A DNA stretch of 64,000 bases from Ulota crispa (lineage: Eukaryota > Streptophyta > Bryopsida > Orthotrichales > Orthotrichaceae). Below, piece by piece: positions 48,381 through 59,830 of the stretch. Within the stretch, counting starts at the first letter, position 1; each line of letters begins with the position of its first letter. The position numbers were made by a program, and so were the translations under genes. The notes below the pieces were generated by a model that saw nothing but the letters and a program-made list of their open reading frames with translations, did not search any database and was not told the origin of the DNA. The stretch is from assembly GCA_963920765.1 (NCBI GenBank), contig OY987249.1, forward strand, positions 16,004,432 through 16,068,431, given 5' to 3'.

Positions 48381-48532
48381 CACCACAAGGGGAATTGTCC
48401 AAAATGACAAAAAACATGTCCAAATCAGCATGGCTTAATCTATAGAAATTGTCCAATTTGACAAAAAAGTTGTCATTTTGGACACATTTAGTCAATTTGG
48501 ACATGTCAATTAGGACACAATTTCTTGTAGTG
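48381..48532. mobile_element. 152-bp CACTA-type mini-element with 3-bp target duplication
   Basis: The left end CACCACAAGGGGAATTGTCC pairs with the inverse of CACTACAAGAAATTGTGTCC at the right. CACTACAAGAAA is the classic plant CACTA (En/Spm) end. Flanks are CAA at 48378-48380 and CAA at 48533-48535, matching the 3-bp duplication of the superfamily. The interior consists of TGTCCAAATTGAC-like sub-terminal repeats. Confidence 0.85.
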
Positions 48533-48786
48533 CAACCTAACCTAGGATGCATAAAAAGTAAGTAAAGATGGAAGAAAACATCCACATTTGTCTTCTAATT
48601 GATAACATTAGCTAATAATAGTAATTACTCATCCATATATTTGCTCCCCAAGGTTTGGGGAGAACAAGTATCTAGAATGTTGTCACAGGTTGAAATTGCA
48701 AAAAAATTGGTTGAAACTTGAAACTGTTGGATTGAAAAATCCGTCAAATTTTATTAAACAACTAATTGCAATCCTTTCACCATATA

Positions 48787-49124
48787 CAGTGGTGCCTCAT
48801 TAGGATGAACCTATCCGGACATAAAAACTTTTTTTTCTTAGGGTAGCATTTATAGTAGCAATTGCTCAGAGTAATGGCAATGTCAGCGCAAAGGGTACGC
48901 AGGACAACGCAAGTGTAATGACAAGGGCAAATTTTTCTCTTATGTAGACACAGTTGGTTTGGAAACCAGCCACTTGGGCATTTATGCAAAAGGTGCATTT
49001 TTCTTATGGAAACACTTTTTGTTACTCAGGCAGAGAACACATGTTCCTAGCTTGACTGGGACAAGGACAATCATATTAGGCAAGCCTTTCTCTTACAAAA
49101 GTTAATCCTAACAAGGCACCACTG
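48787..49124. mobile_element. 338-bp TA-flanked MITE (Tc1/mariner-type)
   Basis: CAGTGGTGCCTCATTAGGAT and the inverse of CAGTGGTGCCTTGTTAGGAT form the ends, with TA on both sides (48785-48786, 49125-49126). Non-coding interior. Confidence 0.8.
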
Positions 49125-49317
49125 TAAATTGAAGAAATTTATCAATAATAAACGGTGTGCTTGTGAAAAACTGGTTAAAAATGGGAATTGCCGCATTTTA
49201 GCTGGAAAAGCTAAAATTTCTCCCCAAATGCTGGGCATCCCTGTTGTTTCTTTCATAGCAGCTTAGAATTTTTATCAACATTTCTAGTATTGATGCTGGC
49301 AAAATTGATATGAGGTA

Positions 49318-50070
49318 AGAGCATCTCCACTCTTCCTCGCTAGATGGTGCAAGCCAAACAAGATATGGAGTGCAATAAAGTACTTGGCAAGGGTGACTTC
49401 GGGCCACATATCTTGCATTTGTTAGAAAACTCAGTAGCCAAAGGGTACTAGTGAGGTCACAATCCCGTGAAATTGTAATTTTTGTGCGCGGTTGATGTTG
49501 TCTTCCCTTGAACTTCTTGTGGCTTCCAAGGGGTCAAGGACAATAAGGTAGCAGCACCCAATTCTGCTCGTGTCTCCAATGCCGCTCAAATGTACGGGAC
49601 ATTTTCACGTTTCAGGTCAGATCTACGCCATCCATAGATGGCTTATCTTCTGAGTCTCAGAAGATAAGCCATCTATGGATGGCGTAGATCTGACCTGAAA
49701 CGTGAAAATGTCCCGTACATTTGAGCGGCATTGGAGACACAAGCAGAATTGGGTGTTGCTACCTTACATCCTCAAAATCTCTCTGACCTGACTATTCTCC
49801 TCCGGGCCAATCCGAGGCATGCTAGTAGAAAGTTCCACAATGCGCACAGAAGCTTCTAGATCAACTTACAAATGGGATTACAAATAAAGATGCAAGATTT
49901 ACACTTGCTAAACTTACAGACAATACTCCAGTTTCCTGTCTCAGATGATGTATTTGACTATGCCACTTAAATTTTCCAATGTGGCAAGTGCCCGTTAGGC
50001 CTTATTTCCGATTATTTTGAAGGCTGAGCCCAGTGCTTCCGAGTGTGACGAGGAAGAGTGAAAATGCTCC
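49318..50070. mobile_element. Family D-like element with a nested palindrome
   Basis: AGAGCATCTCCACTCTTCCT at the left is mirrored by CGAGGAAGAGTGAAAATGCT at the right. The 753-bp unit encloses the near-perfect palindrome at 49544-49766. Non-coding. Confidence 0.65.
49544..49766. repeat. Near-perfect 223-bp palindrome (about 111-bp arms, no loop)
   Basis: The left arm (from TAAGGTAGCAGCACCCAATT) and the right arm (ending ATTGGGTGTTGCTACCTTA) meet at CTGAGTCTCAG around 49655. I count about two mismatches in 111 bp. It is more GC-balanced than its surroundings. RNA from it would form one long hairpin. It could be a recent foldback insertion or a young small-RNA locus. Confidence 0.9.
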
Positions 50071-51834
50071 AAGAGTCTGGCAAAAATTTGTAATTCTCTG
50101 TCATTGATCTGCTTTTTTATTGATAGGTTTGGGCTATTTTGTGTTCTTTTGCTTGAATAAGGTTTCCCAACTAAAACGTTGCACAAAATTTTAATTTGAG
50201 GCTGACTTTTTCGAAAGTTAAAACGACTCACTTACAGCTAGTCACTGATGTTTCTAGGTCTCGATCTATTGGATGAAATCCCTCTCACCTACATTCCAAA
50301 CTGAAAGTTAACCTTGTTGAATCAAATTTAGTGTTAATATAGAGTTGATTATTGGAAGGTGGTTCATCCCTCTAAGTATTAGCTTACAAATTGAAGTTGG
50401 TGATTGGTTTTTATCACCAATTTTCAATTTCACAATTCTTTATATCCAATATAAGCCTTAATAAAGGTAAACTAGCTCCGACTAGTCATATCAAAAGAAG
50501 TAATACATGGAGCATGTAAAATTGCACGATTTTGATAAAGATTCGAGAACAACTTTAGAATTCCTTAGATACATATGGATCTAGCTTACAGAATTTCAAG
50601 TTTCTTGTATTTTATGGGATGAGTAAGCTCATTTTCCAAACTTATTAATTTAAATGCAAACCTGTTGGCATACTTTTAACAACACTTTATAAAAAACAAA
50701 GTTTGAACGAAGACATGCAAATCATTCCAAAACATATTCGTGAAATTCCAATTTCTAACAGAGGGCTTCAAATATTGATTAAGATTATTTTTGGTGAAAA
50801 AATGCCTAAAAGTAAATGGTGGGCCTCACTATTAAAGGCATCTACTCGAATGATTTTAAAAGCAACTCAATATTGCAATATCATTTATAGATAAAGTACA
50901 TTGTATATGAAATTTTATAAAATTACATAATTCAGCCTGCATGATGCAAACACGAAGCAAAAGTAGTCACCCATCGAATAAATAAATGTAGAAAGTCCTC
51001 CAAGTCTCCATTTTGAAATTGTTTATTGATGGCAAATGTAAGACATATAAATAACTGTTTTTTAGTTTAATGAAACTGGAAAGTGTGTTCAATTTTACTT
51101 CCTTCAGCCAAGCCCTTTGGACATTTAAAATATTAGTATAATTACTTCTCTTGATCACATGAAAAGGGCCGAGAGCTCAGTCAACTATTTTAGGAGTTTG
51201 TGAGGCTAGAGTGAGAAAGCTTTACTTAGAAATTTACTTAGAAATTTATCATGAGGAGAATGAATTTGGAAATTCTGACTTCACATTTGGATTTGAGAAC
51301 TTTGAAATAATCTAGAATTTGGGAGGAGTATGAAATTGAACACAACTATATATATATATATATATTACTTTACCTTAATTTGAGTATTAAAAAGTTTTTC
51401 CATCCTAATTTGAAAATTTTAATGTGCCTTGTACAAAGCCCCACAGCCCCATTCATAAGGGCAACGGGCAATGAGGGGGTCAGCTCAACCTTGGCCTCAA
51501 TTGACTTGGCTGGAGAAGGACATAAGATAGGAGGATCTAAAAGTGTGGAGGCTCTAAAATGGTTTACCTCCTCAAATGTACTTTGTTTGTACATGTTATT
51601 TTTCATAACCCTTCAACAATGTATAGGTAATGTACATTTGAGGAGGTGCGCCATTTTAGTGCCCTATGACCTTTCCTCTTCAAAATTTCATAACTAATTT
51701 CATAACTAATTTTACAAAACTCCAAAAAACATGAAACAACTTGGGTTAGATGCCAATTTCTCTTGTCTTTTAAGGAAAATTTACGAAAATAGTATTTCAA
51801 GAAGTTTCACCTCCCCAAAATTCAATTTCAGTCG
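50071..51834. other. Intergenic region
   Basis: AT-rich with no recognised exon. It includes a TA dinucleotide run at about 51347-51366 and a short hairpin unit at 51553-51659 with CTAAAATGG and CCATTTTAG ends and CCTCCTCAAATGTAC arms. Confidence 0.45.
51553..51659. repeat. 107-bp hairpin unit
   Basis: CTAAAATGGTTTACCTCCTC pairs with the inverse of CTAAAATGGCGCACCTCCTC, followed by AAATGTAC on both arms. The loop is about 50 bp. Probably a MITE remnant. Confidence 0.7.
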
Positions 51835-51838
51835 TTAA

Positions 51839-53291
51839 CCCTTAAACGACCATAGGGCATAATATATACGCTGACATATATTTTTCATCTGCTACCAATA
51901 AGAAATTTTAGTTTGGGATGTCAAGTAACTCACTAGAACCGTATTGATCTATTCTCCAACTTCTTTGTTGGGCTCAAATATAGTAAAGATGTGGATCCAT
52001 TCCAAATACAAGAAAAATACCCTGAATTGTACCAATCGCAAAGGGCCTTGTGGTCGTTCAAGTGCTCCATTCATGAGCCTCCTACCTTTCCTAACCAACT
52101 CCTACATAAGACGCTCATTACTCCTACATAAGAGGCTTATTATTACTTTTACCCCTTGTTTGTAAGAGAGGTGAATCTCCCACCCTGGCCCCACAGAACG
52201 TCATGCCAGGTTGGCCGAATCGTAACGAAGGAAAGTCCCACTGAGATTTGTCAAAAATGATATCACGGACACTGCCCCACCAATCAAATTCCTTTTCACC
52301 GGCTCAGTTTACTGCACTTACTTCGATGTGGGACCAAAGCGAAAAAGCTCACGTGTCATAACATTGTTAACCCCAAAAGGATCATGGCCTTTATTTTGTC
52401 AAAAGACATGTAAAATTGTCATTTCTATGGCAAAGAGTAAAAAAGTTTGAAAATTGGTCTTTTTGCATATTTAACCATAGGATCTTGTATTAGACTACTA
52501 TAAGAATGTGTCATACAAAACTCAAGAACTTTGACCATACGGGTTGGAAGATATTTGCATTTAAAAAGTACAAAACAACTTTTATTGCACCTTGCATGAT
52601 TAGATTATTTAACTTTGAACTTTTTTAACTTAAAATTTTTGCACCATGGAGTTTGAAATTCTATTTTTGCATGGTGGGAAGTTGAGTTGGTAATCTCAAG
52701 AAAAAAATAATAACAAAAAAAATTATTTTTCATTCTCTAAAAAAAACATTAGGCAGAAGAAAGGTATGAGATTGAACAAAACCTTAAATTGCTAATAACC
52801 CTGCAATGGAATTGAAATGCAATGATCCCAATGGTGAGATTGTTCTAGAAAGCAAACTTCACCCTTTCCAACAATTATTTTGAAAAATTGTTAAAATTGC
52901 ATTCAAAAATGAAGTTTATAAGTTATTTTTTCAAGAAGATGCTTGAACTGTCCAAAAAATAAGACTATCCATAACTTTCTCATAACTAGTCCAAATGGAA
53001 TGAATCAAAGCTTCAGATATAAACAAAGATACAATCTAGGAGAAAAACAAATTAATTTTTTTTTCTAGTTTATATAAGATTTTTTTGCTGCCCGGAGTCC
53101 CCAAATTTGTGCTTATTTGGGCATAACTTTTGCTCCCTGGCATCAATTGGAATAAAAATTAGATGTGCACGCAGATCTTTGAATTCCCCATCTTCAATAA
53201 AAGTTTCAAAAAATCATGCAAAGTAGTTTGACCATAGGTACATGCCCAAAATCCCATTTGTTCATTGAACAGGCAATTGGTCCTTGAGGGG
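51839..53291. mobile_element. TTAA-type (family G) element or two overlapping copies
   Basis: TTAA followed by C-rich ends occurs at 51835 (CCCTTAAACGACCATAGG) and 52367 (CCCCAAAAGGATCATGG); a right end TTGAGGGG then TTAA is at 53285-53295. Either left end could pair with that right end, so this is one ~1.45-kb element, one ~0.92-kb element (52371-53291), or a nested pair. The interior is AT-rich and non-coding. Confidence 0.5.
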
Positions 53292-53295
53292 TTAA

Positions 53296-54114
53296 TCTTC
53301 ACTGGGGGGTTCCCTTTTGCTCCCCTAATATGAGGAGCCCCCCAGCGAATGGCATTCCCAAGCTTTAGACCAAAGATCTATAACTAAACTCCCTCAGGTA
53401 TTGTGGGGGGAATATCCCTCCACTTGGGGGGAGGAATATGACCTGATAAACAATGTTATGGTTTTCCCTAACAAGGGTAATAGTAATAAATTGCCCCCTG
53501 AATTTATTTTTGTTGTTCAAGTGTATCCTATGCCGGGTCATGACTGAAGCAAGACCTTCATGACTAAAGCGGGGTCTCTGAATCCAAATATCAATTCCAA
53601 ATTCTCAAATTCAATCTCCCCACAGTAACTCTCACATTTTCTGGCGGGTGAAAAAAACAGTACTTTTCCACCCCGACCCCACATCGACGTATGTACACTG
53701 TGCTGTAATATGAGCCCTTTCCACCACTGCCACGTAGTCCTCTGGCACCGCCTAACATGCATCATTCCACGGGAGGACCGTAGTTAATTTACCATGCTCC
53801 TTCAGACCAGCCCCCGCTCGGATCCCCGCTTACGATTGAATTCCGATTCCGAAGATTTCGGGGGCAGCGAGAGCGCCGCTGCCTCTGCTACACATGCTCG
53901 CATGACGCATTCTCGCACTCAGATTCTGAACACGAAATCCCTTCGACTTGCCTTTGACACCCCCCAACCTTTGCTTTGCATGCTGACGTGTGCGAATGGT
54001 TATTGTTGCTCGGTCCTGCTCCAAAGTTTGCCTTTTTTCAGTCTATCTTTCCTGAATCCGCCAGCCACCCGTCCTTTGCCGGTTTATCTACACTGCTCTT
54101 CAATATTGCTACAG
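53296..54114. other. Intergenic region
   Basis: A more GC-rich stretch (53690-54110) has open frames on both strands but no recognisable domain. No bounded element is visible. Confidence 0.4.
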
Positions 54115-54116
54115 TA

Positions 54117-54409
54117 CACCAAATAGTGCATTGAGGTTGCCCCATATTAATCCCACACTATTTAAATACTTACTGCTCCTACAATAGTTTTCAGCAATAG
54201 TTATTGTGATAAATCGTTTTTGAAAAATTTGGCAAATATTATAAAGTTGTAGAAAGACAAACTAACAATATCTAAGTTGTCAATCAAGTGAAATCTAAAT
54301 ATGTAAAGAGTTGCATGCACTTCCAAGTGGGCAAGTGATGGGTCATGAGGTAACATTTTGAAGGTAAGGCAACCTAATTGTCGAGGCAACCTAAACGCAC
54401 TATTTGGTG
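54117..54409. mobile_element. Family C MITE, copy 1 (TA target)
   Basis: CACCAAATAGTGCATTGAGG at the left and its inverse at the right (CTAAACGCACTATTTGGTG), with TA immediately outside both ends (54115-54116, 54410-54411). 293 bp, non-coding, Tc1/mariner-like target choice. Confidence 0.85.
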
Positions 54410-54411
54410 TA

Positions 54412-54721
54412 CACCAAATAGTGCATTTAGGTTGCCCCATATTAATTTCTCCACATTTCACACTATTTAGATATTTATTGCTGCTACACTAAATTTAAGT
54501 AATAATTATTGTGACAAGCAATTTTTAAAGGTCTTGGGCAATAACAACATAATTCCAAATTGACAAATTAGCTTTGTTCATGTCATAAACCATGTGAAAT
54601 CTTAGTATTTAAATAGTTACATAAGCCTCCAAGTGGAACAAGCCTTGGGTCATGAGGTAACTTTCCATGGTAAGGCAATTCAACCTAATTGTTAAGAAAA
54701 ACCTAAATGTACTATTTGGTG
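54412..54721. mobile_element. Family C MITE, copy 2 (shares TA with copies 1 and 3)
   Basis: CACCAAATAGTGCATTTAGG to CCTAAATGTACTATTTGGTG, directly joined to copy 1 through a single TA (54410-54411) and to copy 3 through TA at 54722-54723. Confidence 0.85.
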
Positions 54722-54723
54722 TA

Positions 54724-55838
54724 CACCAAATAGTGCATTTAGGTTGCCCCATACTAATTTCTCAACATTTCACACTATCTGAATATTTATCAAAACTTCA
54801 ATAACTTTTGTCAATAATTATTGTGATAAATAACAAAGGAAGCTAGTAAAGGTTGAGCACAGCTACAAGCGCCAAAACTAGAGAGCAAGGAAGCTAGAAC
54901 TTTAGGCAAAACCATGAATTATTGTAGCACAAAGAGAGTTGCATGCCCCTCTAGGTGACCAAGGGTGGGGTATGAGGTAACTTTGCCAAGGTAAGGCAAC
55001 CTAATTGTTGATTCCTAAACTGCTATTGTTTGTTCAATAGCTAGTTGAAAGTTTGGGTCGGTTCCTATGAAGTCAATTTTTGGCCGATGTTTTTGAAATT
55101 TGGAGACAAGGTGCACATAATGAATACTTGTGACTTATAAAATATGGTATACAATTGTCAAAAAAATTGAGCTTGCAAATCATATTCTAAAAGGAGTCAA
55201 ACTATGTTAGCTATATCTTGGCAATTTTTAGAGAAAAAATATTATTCTAACTTTAGGCCCTATTATCTTGCAATCCATAAAATTCAAAGTTCTTGAAACT
55301 TTTTCACATATTTTGAATGTTTGCCTCTATCTTTTTATTGTTCAAATTTCAAATAAAAGACTCCCTCATTGCACATAAAATCATGAAAAAATGGCTAGTG
55401 TATTGCCAATTGACTTAACCTCGTTGCGTTGCAAGGTGATTTAGAATAAGCTAGATTCTATATTTGCTTTTGAAAATTTTCATCAGTGAACCTAACATCC
55501 TATACTTATGAATGGTCAAAAACCTTGTTTTTGTGTAGAGAAAGAAAATCTTTAGGAGGGCTCAAACTTTGTTGACTTTGTTTTGCAAGAATGAAAAAAA
55601 GGTGTTTTCCTCGCTTCAAACATTATAACCTTACAATCTACATGGTCAAATGAGCTGAATTTTTTTCACTCATTGCCTTACTTGTATACTAAATTTTTGT
55701 ATGTTTGAAACTCAAAAAAAAAGTTTGTATATTGAATTTCAAATAAAATCATTAAAAAATGGCAATTCTGGTCTTATTTTTCACTGCATCACCCTTTGGG
55801 CTTTAGGGGTTAAGGCAACCTAAATGCACTATTTGATG
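54724..55838. mobile_element. Family C MITE, copy 3, interrupted by a TTAA-type element
   Basis: The left part (54724-55007) ends in GGCAACCTAATTG and the right part (55814-55838) resumes GGCAACCTAAATGCACTATT. In copies 1 and 2 these halves are contiguous. The interruption at TTAA is the family G element at 55012-55809. Confidence 0.75.
55012..55809. mobile_element. TTAA-type (family G) element nested in family C copy 3
   Basis: The left boundary reads TTGA then TTCCTAAACTGC, the right boundary GGGCTTTAGGGG then TTAA (55810-55813); the ends are imperfect inverses (CCCCTAAAGCCC). The insertion point falls within the family C sequence ATTGTTAAGG, consistent with TTAA targeting. 798 bp, AT-rich, non-coding. 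Confidence 0.65.
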
Positions 55839-56122
55839 AGGTTGCCTTGACAATTAGGTTGTGATACTCTAGTAAATTACCTCACGTCTCATTACTTAGC
55901 CACTTGTAGACGCATGCAACTCTCTCTTTATACTTGGATTTCACATGGTTTACACCTTGGACGCTACTAGTTTGTTTTTTCATAGCTTCATTGTTGTTGC
56001 CAAGCCCTTTACAAATTGTATGTTGTCGTAAATTTTTAATGAAAATTCTGAAGCAACAATAAATATTCTATAGTGTAAAATGTCAACAAATTAGTGTGGG
56101 GCAACCTAAACGCAATGTTCTG
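55839..56122. mobile_element. Family C MITE, copy 4
   Basis: Starts GGTTGCCTTGACAATTAGG next to copy 3 and ends GGGGCAACCTAAACGCAATG. Internal order matches copies 1-3 in the opposite orientation. Ends are eroded. Confidence 0.6.
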
Positions 56123-56126
56123 TATA

Positions 56127-56361
56127 CAGTAGAACTCTTCTAAACTGATATGGTTGGGACCCCAAGAACTAAATTAATTTAAGTAAGTTATTAGTTAGTT
56201 ACCTTAAGGTTAGTGCCGGGATAGCACCAAGGAGTATTACTACTATTGAATTAATTACTTTGGTTTATGACTAACATATGACTTGACATTGAGATCTGTG
56301 TTGTATATTAGATTATAAAGGATATTAGTTTAGAGGATATAGGTTTAGAGGAATTCTACTA
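56127..56361. mobile_element. Emigrant-like (pogo/Tc1-type) MITE
   Basis: CAGTAGAACTCTTCTAAACT at the left and the inverse of TAGTAGAATTCCTCTAAACC at the right, with TA on both sides (56125-56126, 56362-56363). The ends resemble the CAGTAAAACCTCTATAAATT ends of the Arabidopsis Emigrant family mobilised by pogo-like transposases. 235 bp, non-coding. Confidence 0.75.
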
Positions 56362-56363
56362 TA

Positions 56364-57070
56364 CATGTGACACTCTTGCTTGACTCATTTCATCCATCCG
56401 GCCAGCTTTTCATCCAAAGCATCATCATCTTCCATCCATTTACAACTAATTTCCATCCTCTTTTTGAAAGCATTCATTCCATCCAAAATAAATACCAGCG
56501 GCGCCTTATTTATGATTTTGAGCATGGTGTTGTCGTTAAGCTGTTAAAACATGCCCATTATCTCACTAAAAGTCGGACTTTATCACCAAAGTTTGATTCG
56601 GTGAGGTTTTCAAACTATTTTAGATCGACAACTTCTCCACTGAATATAGCATTTGGGTGGCCTTCACAATTAGGCTGCTTTAAGGTAGCCGCACCCATCA
56701 CTGTGACCGTCTTCATGGGCGTCATTGACATCATAATTAAAAAAGCACATGTTTTATGAGTGGATTAAGTGATGATTATGTGTGACAAAGTGATGGTTGT
56801 GGGTGATTGGTATGACTATTTTGAGTACCCATCTCACTATTTAAAAACCAACAAGTCTTGTTTTGAGCATCTCTTACACATGGTTCTTACAATTTTAGTG
56901 ATTTAGCACTTTGAAAAATACTCACGCACACATGACTATGTGGATAACTTCCCAAACTAAACTAATGTTTTTTGTTCTCTATTTCCAATCTAATGATATA
57001 ATTTTTGCCCTTGTCCATCTACCCTAACCATGCTAAAGTGCTTAAGCTCACGCTTATGGGGGCAGCTACC
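56364..57070. other. Intergenic region
   Basis: No supported gene. A 130-residue open frame at 56367-56759 shows no recognisable domain. GTGATG-rich words at 56770-56810. Confidence 0.4.
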
Positions 57071-57390
57071 TTAGAGCATCTCTATCGGTCCGGGCACTTT
57101 CAAGATTTTCCATCTATTTTGACTGTCCCTCAAGCCTCTTGATCTCCATCCATGCCTTTTCAAAAGGTGGCCTTACACTTCAACACACCCCATAAATAAG
57201 CAATTGACCACTCATCAAGGAAAGTAGAGGATAAAACCCACTAAACTTAGGGTGAATAGTGAATAAATAGTGACTTGAAGGGCCCTTGCTAGACACGGCA
57301 AGAACCAATGTCTAGAGAGGCTTTTGAGAGGGGCCTGAGCATATTTCATCCAGTTTGAGCGTGTTGGAGTCATCGGTGGAGATGCTTTTA
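57071..57390. mobile_element. MITE (family D, copy 2, inverted relative to copy 1)
   Basis: TTAGAGCATCTCTATCGG at the left and GGTGGAGATGCTTTTA at the right. The interior is the inverse of 47335-47645 (for example TGACCACTCATCAAGGAAAG). Confidence 0.75.
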
Positions 57391-57397
57391 TACTAGA

Positions 57398-57648
57398 TAG
57401 TTATCTCATGACTCATTGTTTGACCACTTAGAGGCACATGCAGCTTTATAGATTCTAAGATTTCATATGATTTATGACAGGCACACAACTCATTGGTTTT
57501 TATGCAACATCATTTTGTTGTTGCCAAGCCCATTACAACCTTTTTATTGCAGTAATCATTGATGAAAATTACCATAGCAGTAGTAAATATTTATATAGTG
57601 TATATTGTTTAAGTCATTAGTGTGGACCAACCTAAACATAATATTCAA
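57398..57648. mobile_element. Family C MITE, copy 5 (partial)
   Basis: Carries the family C interior (GGCACATGCAGCTTTA, TTGTTGTTGCCAAGCCC, AATATTTATATAGTG) and a right end CCAACCTAAACATAATATTC joined to copy 6 through TA. The left end is missing. Confidence 0.6.
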
Positions 57649-57652
57649 TATA

Positions 57653-57945
57653 CACTAAATAGTGCATTTGGGTTGCCCTACACGAGTTTCTCAACATTTC
57701 ATACTTCTTTGAGCAAGTACTAATATTTCAATAGATTTCATCAATAATCATTGCAATAAATAAAATTTAAAGGGCATGGCAACAACAACATTACAAACAA
57801 CAAATGAGTGCCATCCACGTCTTAAACCATATGAAAATCTAATATTAAAAAATTTGCATGTGCCTCCAAGTGGCCAAACTATAAGTCATGTGGTGATTTT
57901 CTAGGGGAAAGCAACCTCATTGTTAAGGAAACCCAATATTTAGTG
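57653..57945. mobile_element. Family C MITE, copy 6 (TA target)
   Basis: CACTAAATAGTGCATTTGGG to CCCAATATTTAGTG, flanked by TA at 57651-57652 and 57946-57947. 293 bp, the same length as copy 1. Confidence 0.75.
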
Positions 57946-57947
57946 TA

Positions 57948-58411
57948 GTGATTCATATTTCTGAGTGGATGGACGTGGACTTAGGTTCCAAATATATGGA
58001 TGCAGAACACTTAATGAAGATGAAAAATCATCGTTCAAAACCAAAATGGTATTCGTTAGATAGACCGAAGAAAGAGAATATCTCAAATTGTGCGAGAAAT
58101 CATTGCCACCGTATGGGGAAGACTTGGCAGCAGCCCAACACCACTGTGAGAATGCCCAATTCCGAGGCACAACCAAGGCACCACCAAGGCACCAAGGCAA
58201 GGGAACTCCTCGGACCTTTCTTTTGGCTCTTCTGAAGTTCAACTGTTGAGAGGGCCCCGTGGGGTGGAACCCTTTTCAGAATCCTTTTTAGGGTAGTTTG
58301 AGAAGAGCCCTAAAAGCCAATTTCTAGATCCATAAAACCCAAACCCTAGTCCTAAATTCCAAAACCAGGAGCCCTAAACCCCGTACCCTTTAGCCCTAAT
58401 TCCAATCCCTG
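57948..58411. other. Spacer with no gene call
   Basis: Open frames on both strands (57940-58242) have no recognisable domain. CACCAAGGCACCAAGGCA is a short tandem repeat near 58180. Confidence 0.4.
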
Positions 58412-58545
58412 GAGCCCTAAAACCCATACCCGGGAGCCCTAAAACCCATACCCGGGAGCCCTAAAACCCATACCCGGGAGCCCTAAAACCCATACCCGGG
58501 AGCCCTAAAACCCATACCATGGAGCCCTAAAACCCATACCCAAAC
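58412..58545. repeat. 22-bp minisatellite (about 6 copies)
   Basis: GGAGCCCTAAAACCCATACC units follow each other, most with a CCGG junction, and extend as degenerate GAGCCCTAAACC units from about 58365. Resembles, but is not, a telomere-type repeat. Confidence 0.9.
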
Positions 58546-59559
58546 TCTTGTTTTGAATTATAAAGTTTTGACATTCTTTACCTGTCGCTCTCAGCACTTA
58601 CTACCCAGGGCTGTGACCAAACCACTTGGGGCATTGTAATTGGTGGAGAAGAAAAGGTTGGTCCAAGTTCATTATACACTAATACAGGTAAAAAACAGCG
58701 TCTTGTATGACCGCATGTTTTATGACTAGGCGTCCTAAATGACTGTAAAACAACTATGATGTGATTAAAAAATGACTAACATTGAAATAGTTGTTCTTTA
58801 GTCATTCTTTTGAACGGTTCATCTAAGACTCTCCACAAAATTGTATTCTTCTAAATTTGTAAGTACATTCTCATCCATAAGCGGATGAGGTTGTTGTTGT
58901 GTCTGACATCTTTTAGTTGGGGTAGTGGTTTAGTTGTATGCCCAAAACATAAGTTTATAGTATTACTAAGGTGTTACTAATGAACTTCTAAAGTGTTACA
59001 ACTTTCAGTCCACATCATTTTCATGCAGAAACACATCTTTCATGATTTTCTCTCAAAATTTTGGGATTGCCTGGTAGCATTATTTTTAGCTCTTTCTTGT
59101 TCTCTTGAGGTTATGTGAACACACAGTATTGCAGTAGTCATTTTTTAGTTGTTTAGTACATTTTGTGGTACTACTATTTTACTACTAGGATATGACTTTT
59201 GTAATTAAATTGGTTTTGAGTAAGTAGGTTAATGAAGTTGTTAGGGGAATAAGAGGCGTAGGGTTGGATGTTGCTAGGTACTAGTTCTATACTTACTAAT
59301 GTGCGACTAATCCATGATTAATAAATGACTTTCATGTGATTTTTATGTGCAACTAATTGAAGACTAATAAATGACTTCTACATGGTTCTGCCTCTCTTGT
59401 TGAGTTAATATTGTTCTTTCTATCGCATTCATTTAATGATTAGGATTTAATCTTATTTCATGGGTCATGGGTGAGGAGCAAGGAATGTTTTAGGATTTAG
59501 GATTTAGGGGTTTAGGGTTTAATGGGAGTTAAAGAAAAGTGGTCATAGATAATATGTCA

Positions 59560-59830
59560 CCACATCAGTTAAATGACTACATAATAACTACATAATGACT
59601 ACAAAATGACTACAAAAAGACTACAACATGACTACATAATGCCTACATAATGCCTACATAATGCCTACATAATGCCTACAAAATGACTATATAATGACTA
59701 TATAATGCCTACATAATGACTACATAATGACTACAAAATGACTATATTATGATTATATAATGACTACATAATGATTACAAAATGACTACATAATGACTAC
59801 ATAATGACTACATAATGACTATAAGACAAC
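59560..59830. repeat. ATGACTACATA tandem satellite inside the CACTA-like element
   Basis: About 25 copies of an 11-bp ATGACTACATA/ATGCCTACATA/ATGACTACAAA unit. The ATGACTA word is the same as the sub-terminal repeat of the element, suggesting amplification of transposase-binding motifs. Confidence 0.9.

Noticed and set aside
53794-54126. 110-residue open frame in a GC-richer patch
   Set aside because: Extends into the family C element and has no recognisable domain.
58365-58545. Telomere-like CCCTAAA words
   Set aside because: The period is 22 bp with ACCCATACC spacers, not a 7-bp plant telomere repeat.
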